This document shows positions 52,322-60,514 of a DNA stretch of 64,000 bases, piece after piece. The notes beneath the pieces were generated by a model. The model was not told the origin of the DNA. It saw only the letters and a program-made list of their open reading frames with translations, and made no database searches. The DNA comes from Cytobacillus massiliigabonensis. GTDB taxonomy: Bacteria > Bacillota > Bacilli > Bacillales > Cytobacillaceae. The stretch's first letter is position 1. Each line of letters starts with the position of its first letter. The stretch is from positions 91,298-155,297 of the forward strand of contig NZ_LT904904.1 of assembly GCF_900199725.1 (NCBI RefSeq), written 5' to 3'. A program made the translations under genes and the position numbers.

Positions 52322-52654
52322 TTGGGAAAAACGAGAAAAGTAATGGCAGGCATAACAACGGCATTCACTTTTGGTCTGGTTGGATGCAGTTCGCAAAATG
52401 CTGACGTCCCTTCTCCCCCAAATGATCCGAATTGTGATGATTGGGAATGGGACTCCGATGATGGGATCTGGGCATGTGAAGACAGCAGTTCGAGACACTA
52501 TGGTCATTATTATTATGGCGGCTATTATTATGGAAGCAAAAGCGCACTGTTAAAGAGTGATTCCTACAAGAGCTATAAAAATAGCACTTCTTTTAAAGGA
52601 GGGGGCAAGACTAGCTCTGGATTTGGCAGCGGGTCGAAAAGTATTGGGGGATAA
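52322..52654 (+). CDS. Small lipoprotein (DUF1190/YjfM-like)
   Basis: A 110-residue lipoprotein. The signal peptide ends at LVGC (Cys near residue 22). The mature part is an Asp/Trp-rich segment (DDWEWDSDDGIWACEDS), then a Tyr/Gly/Ser-rich tail (HYGHYYYGGYYYG, SSGFGSGSKSIGG). Composition and place beside DUF350 and an ATP-grasp gene recall E. coli YjfM (DUF1190), but identity is too low-complexity to be sure. TTG at 52322 has GAGGTG 6 nt upstream. It is first in the five-gene cluster to 55840. Confidence 0.75.
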   Translation: MGKTRKVMAGITTAFTFGLVGCSSQNADVPSPPNDPNCDDWEWDSDDGIWACEDSSSRHYGHYYYGGYYYGSKSALLKSDSYKSYKNSTSFKGGGKTSSGFGSGSKSIGG

Positions 52655-52699
52655 ACGTCCATACATGATGAAGGATAAAGAGGAAAGGATGGATCATAA

Positions 52700-53098
52700 G
52701 TGAATTTATATATTAATTTTGCATCTTATTTAGGGGTTGCCCTGCTTCTCCTTATCGTGGGAGTTATTTTGTTTACAATCAGCACACCAAAGATAAAAGA
52801 ATTTCGTTTGATTGCTGAAAAAAACATAACGGCAGCATTGTCCCTCGGAGGTAAAATCCTTGGCCTTGCCATTGTTTTAGGTGCCGCTGCTGAGTACTCA
52901 GTGTCACTAATTGATATGATCATTTGGGGGGGCATCGGGATATTGTCCCAAATTATTGTCTTTATTCTTGCAGAGGTCATCACTGTACGTTTCAGTATTC
53001 ATAAAGCAATCATCGAGGATAACCGGGCAGTGGGTACCCTGCTATTATCCTTATCTTTAGCAATCGGCTGGATTGTAGCAAAATGCCTATCTTACTAA
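52700..53098 (+). CDS. DUF350 family membrane protein (YjfL-like)
   Basis: A 132-residue protein with four membrane segments, of the DUF350 family. LGVALLLLIVGVILF and the KNITAALSLGGKILGLAIVL segment are typical, and the AAAEYSVSLIDMIIWGG stretch marks the second pair of helices. Function unknown. E. coli YjfL lies in the yjfIJKLMC operon. The start is GTG at 52700, with GAGGAAAGG upstream. Confidence 0.88.
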   Translation: MNLYINFASYLGVALLLLIVGVILFTISTPKIKEFRLIAEKNITAALSLGGKILGLAIVLGAAAEYSVSLIDMIIWGGIGILSQIIVFILAEVITVRFSIHKAIIEDNRAVGTLLLSLSLAIGWIVAKCLSY

Positions 53099-53117
53099 CT
53101 TGAGGCGGGGAAGTACA

Positions 53118-53579
53118 TTGGAGAAATTAACCTATTATATAGATAAAGGAAATGGCCATTATGAGCCGTTCTATGAATATACGATTCCGAATGTTGGCGA
53201 GGACGAATTTTATGCCAGACAGCTATGTACGTATTTTATTATGAGAGGTACCCAATACGAGCTTACTTCTAATGAGATGAATGGAGAAGAGGACATTTTG
53301 GTACTTAAAGAAATAGGAAGGAATCTGCCGGGAGAAAAGGAAATAAGTTATCGCGGCAATGGATTGCATATCGAGTTTCGCAGCCCTGAAGAAAGTGAAA
53401 ATTTTAAACTGTTCGCCAGAATTTCCTGTCATACTCACTTTGATGTCCTTCGCTTTCTCTTAAAGGATGTTGTGGATGTTCCAGGTATTGGACAAATGTG
53501 TGTAACCTCTACGGAGATTGATGAAGATCGGGGAGTGTATGTACTATACGTCAAGGACTTAGGAGAGAAAAAGGATTGA
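53118..53579 (+). CDS. Unrecognised soluble protein of the ATP-grasp cluster
   Basis: A 153-residue acidic protein without membrane segments. It reads like a beta-rich small domain (LTYYIDKGNGHYEPFYEY, YRGNGLHIEFRSPEESENF), with four scattered cysteines. I do not recognise a family. TTG at 53118 has GGGGAAG upstream. Its stop overlaps the next gene's start as TTGA, so it is translationally coupled to the ATP-grasp enzyme and could be its substrate, regulator or partner. Confidence 0.75.
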   Translation: MEKLTYYIDKGNGHYEPFYEYTIPNVGEDEFYARQLCTYFIMRGTQYELTSNEMNGEEDILVLKEIGRNLPGEKEISYRGNGLHIEFRSPEESENFKLFARISCHTHFDVLRFLLKDVVDVPGIGQMCVTSTEIDEDRGVYVLYVKDLGEKKD

Positions 53580-54808
53580 GCGGGCAAGCGTATCATGCAA
53601 AACGGCAGCAGTTTTACGGGAAAATAGAAGGCTTTTGGGCCAATCTTTATGGAGAGGAATATGCACTTTATGATATAAAACTTTTACATCAAGAAGATGT
53701 TTCTCAAATTAGGCTGATAAGTCAGCGTATTGGATTCATTTTTATAAAAACAGCCTCCCTGCTTCGAAGGGCCCCTGATGAAACCCTTTTGGAAATGGGT
53801 TTCCCAAAGGAAACACTCACATTTATTCGGCTTAAAACACTTCCATCCGAGAGTGTTATCTCCCGGCTTGACCTTATTCCATATGGTGATAGTTTTAAAT
53901 GCATTGAAATCAATGCTGATACCCCTACATTTATTAAAGAGCTTTTTCACATAAATGGTTTGGTATGCAGAGAATTCGGAGTGGAGAATCCGAATGAGGG
54001 AATGGATCGGCTTTTACAAAAAGCAGTTCGTGAAATCATATTCCAATGCACAGATAAGGAATCCCCTCATATTGTTTTTACTGCTCACGAGGATAACATC
54101 GAAGATCGCGAAACCGTGCTCTATCTTCAGAATTTTATACCATCTAAATTTACCCCGCTCCATAAGCTGCAAATTCATAAAGGTGTGGGTCTTTTTGATG
54201 AGGATGGAATGAAAATAGATATCCTTTATCGGCAAACCTTCCCGATAGAGAGTTTGATAGCAGATGTAGACGAGGAAGGAAATCCAATCGGACTATGGTT
54301 ATTAGAACTTGTTGAAGAGGGGAAGCTTTCTGTCATTAATCCCCCTTCAGCATTTTTATTACAAAATAAAGCGGTTCAGGCTGTTATTTGGGGATTGCAT
54401 GAAGAGCATCATCCTTTTTTTACAGATGAAGAGCATATGTGGATAGATGAATACTTTCTTCCGACCTATTTTGAATCTGAATATTTTTTACAAAATGGTC
54501 TTTCTTATGTAAAAAAACCTGCCTTTGGGAGAGAAGGGGACACGGTAAAAATATTTAATAAGGATGGTCAATTAATATACAAGGATGGTCAGAGTTCGTA
54601 TTCAGAATACGTCCCTGTTTATCAGAAATATGTCGAGCATCCAACCATAACTTTTAATTGTGAAAAGGGAAAACAGGATGGCCAGCTTTTGCTTGGAAGC
54701 TTTCTGCTGAACGGAAAACCGGCAGCACTTGGATATAGGGTAGGAGGTACTATTACCAATAACCTTTCTTATTACTTACCTGTGGGGCTCTTAAAAGGGG
54801 AGAAATAG
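53576..54808 (+). CDS. Glutathionylspermidine synthase-like ATP-grasp enzyme (YjfC family)
   Basis: A 410-residue enzyme of the GspS C-terminal ATP-grasp family. Diagnostic segments are the PYGDSFKCIEINADTPT region near 100, KKPAFGREGDTVKIF near 318 (the KP..GREG nucleotide-binding loop) and LGSFLLNGKPAALGYR near 377, with the Mg-binding Asn in TITNNLSYY. The amidase half of true glutathionylspermidine synthase is absent. Bacillus lacks glutathionylspermidine, so the ligated substrate is unknown; peptide or polyamine ligation is the family expectation. The start is TTG at 53576, coupled to the gene before it. Confidence 0.88.
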   Translation: MSGQAYHAKRQQFYGKIEGFWANLYGEEYALYDIKLLHQEDVSQIRLISQRIGFIFIKTASLLRRAPDETLLEMGFPKETLTFIRLKTLPSESVISRLDLIPYGDSFKCIEINADTPTFIKELFHINGLVCREFGVENPNEGMDRLLQKAVREIIFQCTDKESPHIVFTAHEDNIEDRETVLYLQNFIPSKFTPLHKLQIHKGVGLFDEDGMKIDILYRQTFPIESLIADVDEEGNPIGLWLLELVEEGKLSVINPPSAFLLQNKAVQAVIWGLHEEHHPFFTDEEHMWIDEYFLPTYFESEYFLQNGLSYVKKPAFGREGDTVKIFNKDGQLIYKDGQSSYSEYVPVYQKYVEHPTITFNCEKGKQDGQLLLGSFLLNGKPAALGYRVGGTITNNLSYYLPVGLLKGEK

Positions 54809-54811
54809 AGT

Positions 54812-55840
54812 ATGTGGATTTTGCATAAAATCTTTTCAAAATTAACGAAGATTAGCCTCTTGCACGCTGCTGTTCTTGCGCTGCTGATGATTATTATAAG
54901 TAGTATAACAATGAGACTGGCAGAGCCGGAGACATTTCCGCGGTTTATTGATGCAGTGTGGTGGACCATGACCACGCTTGTTACGGTCGGATATGGGGAT
55001 TATTTTCCGAAAAGTGATATTGGAAGAATTTTCACAATGATTCTAATCTACACTGTAGGGATTGGTGCAATGGGTGTTATTATCGGGAAGGTATTTGAAA
55101 GCTTCAGCATATATCGAAAGTTGAAGGAGGAAGGGCAATTGAATTATTCAGGAAAGGGTCATTACATCCTAATTGGTGCATCAAAGGAGAAATTAGAAAA
55201 TGTCGTGGAAGAAATTTTTAATGGCAGGGATACATGTGATGTTGTCATTGTGGATCATGCTGAACGGACACCAATAGAACAAAATCGAGTGCATTTTGTT
55301 AGCGGCAACCCTGCTGAGGAAGAGGTGTTGTTGAAGGCGAATATCCTTGAGGCTAAATCGGTGGCAATCTTTTCGGATGATCGAAATGACTTTGCGGAAT
55401 ACGCTGATGGAAAAACATTGCTTACTGCTTCCAGGGTTGAACATATCTCAAAGAAATATGATAAAAATATCTATACCATTGTAGAAATAAAAAAGGACAA
55501 GCATATCGCGTTGTTTGAGCATGCAAATGTCGATGAAGTCATCCTTTCAAATGATTCTGTTTCCCGGCTTATGGCGCAGGCAGCCATTCACCATGGTTCA
55601 AGTAAATTATTCAATCAGATGTTAAGTAGCGCTGACGGTGAAAATTTATATGAAATTAAGACGAAGGCACACTGGAATACATACAGAGATGCAGCCATGG
55701 AACTATTTAATATGGGTGCAACACTAATTTCAGATGGCAGTGCCCTAGACATTGCCCGCCGCCATAATGAAAAAATCCCTGAAGATGCCAACCTGTTTAT
55801 CATCTGTGATGAAATTACATATAGAAAAATCGTTGGGTGA
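54812..55840 (+). CDS. Two-TM potassium channel with RCK (TrkA-N-like) domain
   Basis: A 342-residue ion channel. The first membrane helix is about 14-34, the pore helix and filter WWTMTTLVTVGYGDYFP are at 50-67 (TVGYGD, K+ selective), and the second helix is about 72-95. A cytoplasmic RCK-type Rossmann domain starts at GHYILIGASKEK. The usual GxGxxG is degenerate there, so NAD binding is doubtful. ATG at 54812 is 3 bp after the ATP-grasp stop. Coupling to that enzyme suggests the channel is controlled by, or acts with, the ligase product. Confidence 0.9.
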   Translation: MWILHKIFSKLTKISLLHAAVLALLMIIISSITMRLAEPETFPRFIDAVWWTMTTLVTVGYGDYFPKSDIGRIFTMILIYTVGIGAMGVIIGKVFESFSIYRKLKEEGQLNYSGKGHYILIGASKEKLENVVEEIFNGRDTCDVVIVDHAERTPIEQNRVHFVSGNPAEEEVLLKANILEAKSVAIFSDDRNDFAEYADGKTLLTASRVEHISKKYDKNIYTIVEIKKDKHIALFEHANVDEVILSNDSVSRLMAQAAIHHGSSKLFNQMLSSADGENLYEIKTKAHWNTYRDAAMELFNMGATLISDGSALDIARRHNEKIPEDANLFIICDEITYRKIVG

Positions 55841-55950
55841 TGGAAAAAATTTAAAATGCAGCCTAGTTTATCGGTATTTTCCTGTGTAGGTGTAATCCAA
55901 AGGAGGCCCTATAGATGTCAAGTTTGAACGGCAAATTCTAGTGAAATAAA

Positions 55951-56034
55951 AACCTGATGCGCCTCGATGAACTGTACCATAAATAAATGAGTTTTTTAGT
56001 CAAATGCCTCACCTTAAGGTTGGGGGATCAGGTT
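55951..56034. repeat. Short inverted-repeat element
   Basis: AACCTGAT (55951-55958) and ATCAGGTT (56027-56034) bound 84 bp containing ACCATAAATAAATGAGTTTT + TTAGTCAA. A close variant of that inner segment recurs at 62257-62287. Just upstream, a strong AAAGGAGG precedes ATG with only eight codons (55915-55941), which looks like the remnant of a lost gene. Confidence 0.5.
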
Positions 56035-56039
56035 AAGCA

Positions 56040-56290
56040 TATGATCTGATGAAATAGACGGAAGAAATCCGCTTATTTAGTAAATAGTATTGAAAAAAAC
56101 CATAATAGCCGGAGAAATTACCCCTATGGACTCTAAAAACGTGAAAATGGGCGATTTTGCTTTGTATAAGCGGAAAAACTCCCCTTATTTATCCCGAAAC
56201 GTGCTTCATTCAGAAAATAACCGGATATTCTACGCTTATTTTACTTTCCCTGGTTGCTTAATTAAGGATAGGATTTATATTTAAATGAAA
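56040..56290. repeat. Degenerate AAGCGGA-type intergenic repeat (no gene)
   Basis: Repeated motifs of the type AAATCCGCTTATTT, GCCGGAGAAATTACCCCTA, AGCGGAAAAACTCCCCTTAT and AACCGGATATTCTACGCTTA recur in alternating orientation. They resemble non-coding repeat DNA common in Bacillus intergenic regions. The 64-codon open frame here has no ribosome binding site or protein-like composition. From 56290 to 56537 I see nothing else. Confidence 0.5.
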
Positions 56291-56537
56291 GCGGATAGTT
56301 TTTAATATTTGTATTGTTAACAAAGAAGGGTGCTTTGATTTAAGCATTCTTTATATCAAGAAAACCTCAATTATATACGTTACGGTAAACCATACCACTT
56401 GTGATGGTACATACAATCAGAAAAGAAATAATGTTTGATAGTAGTTATATCAGCAGATTAAGACGATGGTATTTTTTGCTAATTCATTTGGGGAGTGTAG
56501 AAATATTTAGCTAAAGAAGTAAGATTCTAAGGAACTC

Positions 56538-56732
56538 ATGAAAAAGAAATTTAACGAAGGCGATATATTTATAATTCCCATGCAGGATGATCGATTTGCA
56601 ATATGCCAGATAGTGTGCGCGCTGAAGGGCCGTTTCAAAAAGGCACTTTCGTTCGGTGTAATTCGCTTGGGGACTAAAAAGCTATGCAAGCATGGCTGGC
56701 TGATGCGGCGGACTAAGAGACCGGGGCTGTGA
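56538..56732 (+). pseudogene. Truncated Imm26-like immunity gene
   Basis: 64 codons encode FNEGDIFIIPMQDDRFAICQ and then FKKALSFGVI, which resemble the start of Imm26-family immunity proteins. These usually continue well beyond 100 residues. Here the frame soon ends in basic, unrelated sequence (HGWLMRRTKRPGL). No clear ribosome binding site is seen. It is probably a decayed immunity gene at the edge of the immunity island. Confidence 0.55.
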
Positions 56733-56785
56733 TTCACAATTTGAAAAGTAAGTAACTCATAATGCAGATGTAGGAGTGGTTTGGG

Positions 56786-57865
56786 ATGATCGTTTTGAAA
56801 GATATCGGGAAGTTTGAGGAGCTGCCGGAAATCGCCATGCATATTTACGAAGGAAATATTCCGGCTTTGCAGGCTGCAATTGCCGCAGGCTGGGATATTG
56901 AGGATGGTATTGTACTTAGCAAGCATATCACATTAAGTCCGTTGGATCTGGGGCTTGTATCGCAGAGAATGAATGTTGTAAAGCTGCTGGTAGAGCACGG
57001 CGTCAACCTGAATGTCAATCATAATCCGGCCTTTTTGCGAGCTGTTCGTTATTGCAAGGAGGACATCGTTCGCTATATTGCAGCGCAAGGAGGCAAGATG
57101 GATAAGCTTAATCAAACCGGTTCAGGCGCATATTCACAAGCCTACTATGGCAACAAAAAGAACATCCCGCTTATTCATGAGCTGGGATTAGATATCAAGC
57201 TGCATGGCGGCGCTGTATTGCGTCAAGCCGCATCGGACCACGATCTTAAGACACTTACGTATTTGCTCGATCATGGCGTGGACATCAATTACAACAAACC
57301 GGATAAGGTCTATCCTTATCAAGCGACTCCATTAACCGTTGCTGTAAGTATGGGTAATATGGCCATGGTCAAATTTTTGATTGAACACGGCGCGGACGTT
57401 ACTTTAGCGGAGAAGGACGGCGAGCGGCCTTATACGATTGCGGTTAGTAATAAGAATACAGTCATGGCCGATTATTTAAAATCGCTGGAGCCGGCAGATA
57501 TGCATAATCTGGAAAATAAAAAGTATGAGCTAAAAAAATATAAATTAACTGATGAACTGGTCAGTTTTCTTACCGGAGACAATCTGTGCCTTGAGCTAGT
57601 GCAAAATGAATATGAAATCAAGTATATCGACTTTTTCACATTGACCGATACGATTGAGATGAAATTTGGCAGGCAAAAGCTGCTGCGTCTATCAGCTGAT
57701 ATCGGTAATTACTCCGATCTGCAGCTAGTCTGGAATCCAAAGAAAAAAGGTTTGATAGGCTGTTATGACGTGGAGCATCAGACTTATGCGGATTTATGCA
57801 GTTTTACAGAGTTCCTCGCGCAGCCTGAAATGCACCTCATAAAGTTTCTTGAGGGAGAGTTGTAA
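56786..57865 (+). CDS. Ankyrin-repeat protein, probable immunity factor
   Basis: A 359-residue protein. Residues about 20-235 hold six or seven ankyrin repeats (SPLDLGLVSQRMNVVKLLVE, TPLTVAVSMGNMAMVKFLIE). The C-terminal 120 residues form a different domain ending in YADLCSFTEFLAQPE. Ankyrin proteins of this kind occur in toxin-immunity arrays. GC content looks higher than in the flanking genes, suggesting transfer. ATG at 56786 has TAGGAGTGG upstream. The next gene starts at the base after its stop, so they are one operon. No toxin gene is near. Confidence 0.82.
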   Translation: MIVLKDIGKFEELPEIAMHIYEGNIPALQAAIAAGWDIEDGIVLSKHITLSPLDLGLVSQRMNVVKLLVEHGVNLNVNHNPAFLRAVRYCKEDIVRYIAAQGGKMDKLNQTGSGAYSQAYYGNKKNIPLIHELGLDIKLHGGAVLRQAASDHDLKTLTYLLDHGVDINYNKPDKVYPYQATPLTVAVSMGNMAMVKFLIEHGADVTLAEKDGERPYTIAVSNKNTVMADYLKSLEPADMHNLENKKYELKKYKLTDELVSFLTGDNLCLELVQNEYEIKYIDFFTLTDTIEMKFGRQKLLRLSADIGNYSDLQLVWNPKKKGLIGCYDVEHQTYADLCSFTEFLAQPEMHLIKFLEGEL

Positions 57866-58501
57866 ATGAAGAACTGCATGAATATTTTAGTTGAGAGAAC
57901 AGACTGTATTCTTTATTATGCGGGACCAGGCCAATCGAACGAACATAGTACAGGCTGGATTGGAGGGAATGCACCTGAATTCTTTGATGATCAAGAAGAC
58001 CATATCCACGAAGGAAACCAAAGATATTATTTTTACTTGAGCCTCGTCCATCCCTTTAAATCTGAGAGCATGATTTCAATCTTCATCCCAGAGGACTATG
58101 AGGAATATTTGGATAACAATATTTATCCTAATTGCTCGATAAAGGTGATTGAGCATCCAACTTCAACGGAAAGCGTCAGAGATATGTTTACTAATCCAGG
58201 TCTAATAAAACATGCAATTTCAGACGGGGAAATAAGCAATGACGAAAAATCTATGGATCAGTCTTTTTTGATCAAACTAGGGGGAAAACCGAGACTAATT
58301 CAAAATCCAGACTATTATTTTACGAAGCTGACGGAGGAATCATTTTCTTTTTTATTTCAAATAGATGAAGATGGTTACCCCGAAACGCTTCTTCAAGACG
58401 GTTACAGTTATCCTTTTAGTTTTGGATCTCTCTATATTTTTGCTAAAGTTGAAATGAATGAAATACAAAATCCAGTAGCAGGTTTTTGGCAATTCTCATG
58501 A
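57866..58501 (+). CDS. DUF1963/YwqG-like protein, probable immunity factor
   Basis: A 211-residue soluble protein. The second half (LIKLGGKPRLIQNPDYYFTK, FSFLFQIDEDGYP, YPFSFGSLYIFAKVE) matches the pattern of DUF1963 (YwqG-like) proteins, in which a GG.P.LIQ segment precedes a FLFQID-type strand. Such proteins are often encoded among immunity genes. ATG at 57866 directly follows the ankyrin gene's TAA, with GAGGGAGAG as ribosome binding site inside that gene. Family assignment is moderate. Confidence 0.7.
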   Translation: MKNCMNILVERTDCILYYAGPGQSNEHSTGWIGGNAPEFFDDQEDHIHEGNQRYYFYLSLVHPFKSESMISIFIPEDYEEYLDNNIYPNCSIKVIEHPTSTESVRDMFTNPGLIKHAISDGEISNDEKSMDQSFLIKLGGKPRLIQNPDYYFTKLTEESFSFLFQIDEDGYPETLLQDGYSYPFSFGSLYIFAKVEMNEIQNPVAGFWQFS

Positions 58502-58676
58502 TTTAGCGCAGGGAACGCAAAGTCATTGAACTGATCCTGGAGGGTTGCGTTATAAACGAAGTAGGATATATCCCGATGTTAATGGCGTATCACTCAAAAA
58601 TACCGTCCTCTTATGTGTGTCGCATACTTAGGAAAATAATTTAGATCGTTTATTTTATATCGGAGGTGTAGTCGAG

Positions 58677-59132
58677 ATGCTATCGGAAAAAGTGATCAAT
58701 TATTGCAAAAGCAAAAACTGGTGGTTTGAAGACATTACAGAGGAGTATGAACAAGCATTAGTAAAGTTAGGCATCGATTTGGATACAGATTTTGCTGCGT
58801 TTTATTTGCATGCAGAGGATGGGCCGACTTTCTTTAATAGACGACGTGAAATCTATCAGATTTGTTGGTTTATGATCAATTCTTCTGATTATATGTTAGG
58901 CATGGAGAGAACTCATGTCGTTTTAAACCTGCCTGAAGAATATATTCCGCTGGATAGCTTTGAAGGGGAGTTCGGTTTTTTTTATAATAAGAACACAGAT
59001 GAAGTGTTAGGCTTAGGGTTAGGCCAGCAAATGGAGGATTTTTTTGCCGGTAAATTGAATTCGCAATGGGAAAGCTTTAACTCCTTCCTAGAGTGGTATT
59101 TTGAACTGAATGATTCGTGTGTGACTATATAG
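58677..59132 (+). CDS. SMI1/KNR4 (SUKH)-like immunity protein
   Basis: A 151-residue acidic protein resembling the SUKH superfamily: an early FAAFYLHAEDGPTF, FGFFYNKNTDEVLGLG in the middle and a final WESFNSFLEWYFEL helix. SUKH proteins are common immunity factors against contact-dependent and other polymorphic toxins. ATG at 58677 has GGAGGTG upstream. It lies 175 bp after the preceding gene and probably has its own promoter. No cognate toxin is visible in the window. Confidence 0.75.
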   Translation: MLSEKVINYCKSKNWWFEDITEEYEQALVKLGIDLDTDFAAFYLHAEDGPTFFNRRREIYQICWFMINSSDYMLGMERTHVVLNLPEEYIPLDSFEGEFGFFYNKNTDEVLGLGLGQQMEDFFAGKLNSQWESFNSFLEWYFELNDSCVTI

Positions 59133-59340
59133 TAAAAAGGCGTCAGCTGCCGCTGCTCGGGGGCTAACCTGATGGTGGAATGCTCCAGGGGATGCATGAA
59201 AACCTTTTATTATAATGATTTGAAACTTTAAATCAAGGCCATGAACGCTTGCCTTTCATAGTTCATCCTGTTAGAGAGTGAAAAGTGAAATGTCTATTTT
59301 ACAGATGAGTTATTAAAGATTAGTTTGATGAAAAATGCCG

Positions 59341-59387
59341 ACAAAAACGGATTATCTGTGTGGGACAGGTATCCGTTTTTGTTTTTT
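59341..59387. terminator. Terminator after the immunity island
   Basis: ACAAAAACGGAT and ATCCGTTTTTGT form a 12-bp stem that continues inward (ATCTGT / ACAGGT), followed by TTTTTT. The rest of 59133-59506 holds no gene I can support. Confidence 0.85.
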
Positions 59388-59506
59388 AAAATTCAGGAAA
59401 TGGTATATAGTTTAATTTTCGCCTTTTAATGTCGATATAAATGCAGTTCGTACATACACTTAACCCGCTATCATTGATATTGATTTGCAACAGGAGGAAA
59501 AGGGAA

Positions 59507-60493
59507 TTGAATAAATATCGTATTTTCATTTTTATAGTTATATTTATTTTTATGTTATCAGGGTGTGTTCCTGCTCAAAAACAAGCTGTTCAGGAAAAGC
59601 CTAATTTAAAAATAGGCATTATGTTATCAGATGCTGGACTGGGGGATCAATCCTTCTCAGATTCTGCCTTTATAGGTTTAGAAAAAGCAAGAGATGAACT
59701 AGGAGTTACATTTGATTACAGAGAGGTAAAAGATACAAAAAACTATGAAAATGGGTTAAAAGAGTTAGTAAAACAGAAGAATGATCTAGTAGTAGGCCTG
59801 GGGTTTGCTATGAAAGAAGCGATAGAAAAAGTAGCGAAGGATTATCCGGATCAAACCTTTTTATTAGTAGATGAAGTTTCTGATTTACCAAATGTTTATA
59901 ATGTAACTTTTAAAGAACATGAGGGCTCCTATTTATTAGGGGTTATTGCTGGATTAAAAACAAAGTCAAATATCGTTGGCTTTATTGGAGGAGTAGATGT
60001 TCCATTAATAAATAAATTTAGAGCTGGCTTTGAACAAGGTGTGAAGGATGTGAATCCAAGTGCACAAATTCTTGTTGAATTCGCAGGTGATTTTGGAGAC
60101 AGTAAAAAGGGTAATGTGATTGCTTTAAAAATGATTCAAAGTGGAGCGGACTTTATTTATCCTGCAGCTGGATTTACTGGGGTTGGAGCAATTCAGGCTG
60201 CTCAGTCGAACAAGGTATTTGCATTTGGAGTCGATAGTGATCAATTTTTTTTAGCGGAAGATACGATTGTTTCTTCCATGTTAAAGAAAGTAGATGTAGC
60301 AATGTTTGAAATTGCGAAACAGCTTGTTGAAAATAAAAAGATTGCAAAAAAACACCAATTATTGGGTGTAGCTGAAAATGGAGTAGATGTAGCACCTATC
60401 CGTGTTTTGCAATTAAATAAGCAAGAAAAAGATCAATTAGACAAAATGAAAAGTGAAATAACAAATGGCAGTAGGTCAGTAAATGAAAAATAA
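59507..60493 (+). CDS. BMP family (PnrA/Med-like) substrate-binding lipoprotein
   Basis: A 328-residue lipoprotein with lipobox FMLSGC (Cys near residue 20). The family pattern is IGIMLSDAGLGDQSFSDSAF near 38, EGSYLLGVIAG near 140 and DFIYPAAGFTGVGAIQAA near 225. Relatives bind nucleosides for ABC import or act as surface sensors. The start is TTG at 59507, with AGGAGG 8 nt upstream; the longer frame from 59441 has no such site. No ABC transporter gene is present. Instead a chemoreceptor follows after 21 bp, suggesting the lipoprotein feeds ligand information to it. Confidence 0.9.
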   Translation: MNKYRIFIFIVIFIFMLSGCVPAQKQAVQEKPNLKIGIMLSDAGLGDQSFSDSAFIGLEKARDELGVTFDYREVKDTKNYENGLKELVKQKNDLVVGLGFAMKEAIEKVAKDYPDQTFLLVDEVSDLPNVYNVTFKEHEGSYLLGVIAGLKTKSNIVGFIGGVDVPLINKFRAGFEQGVKDVNPSAQILVEFAGDFGDSKKGNVIALKMIQSGADFIYPAAGFTGVGAIQAAQSNKVFAFGVDSDQFFLAEDTIVSSMLKKVDVAMFEIAKQLVENKKIAKKHQLLGVAENGVDVAPIRVLQLNKQEKDQLDKMKSEITNGSRSVNEK

Positions 60494-60514
60494 CAGCTAG
60501 CGAGGAGTTACAAC

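Noticed and set aside
56090-56284. 64-codon open frame
   Set aside because: It runs through AAGCGGA-type repeat DNA, without a ribosome binding site or recognisable protein features.
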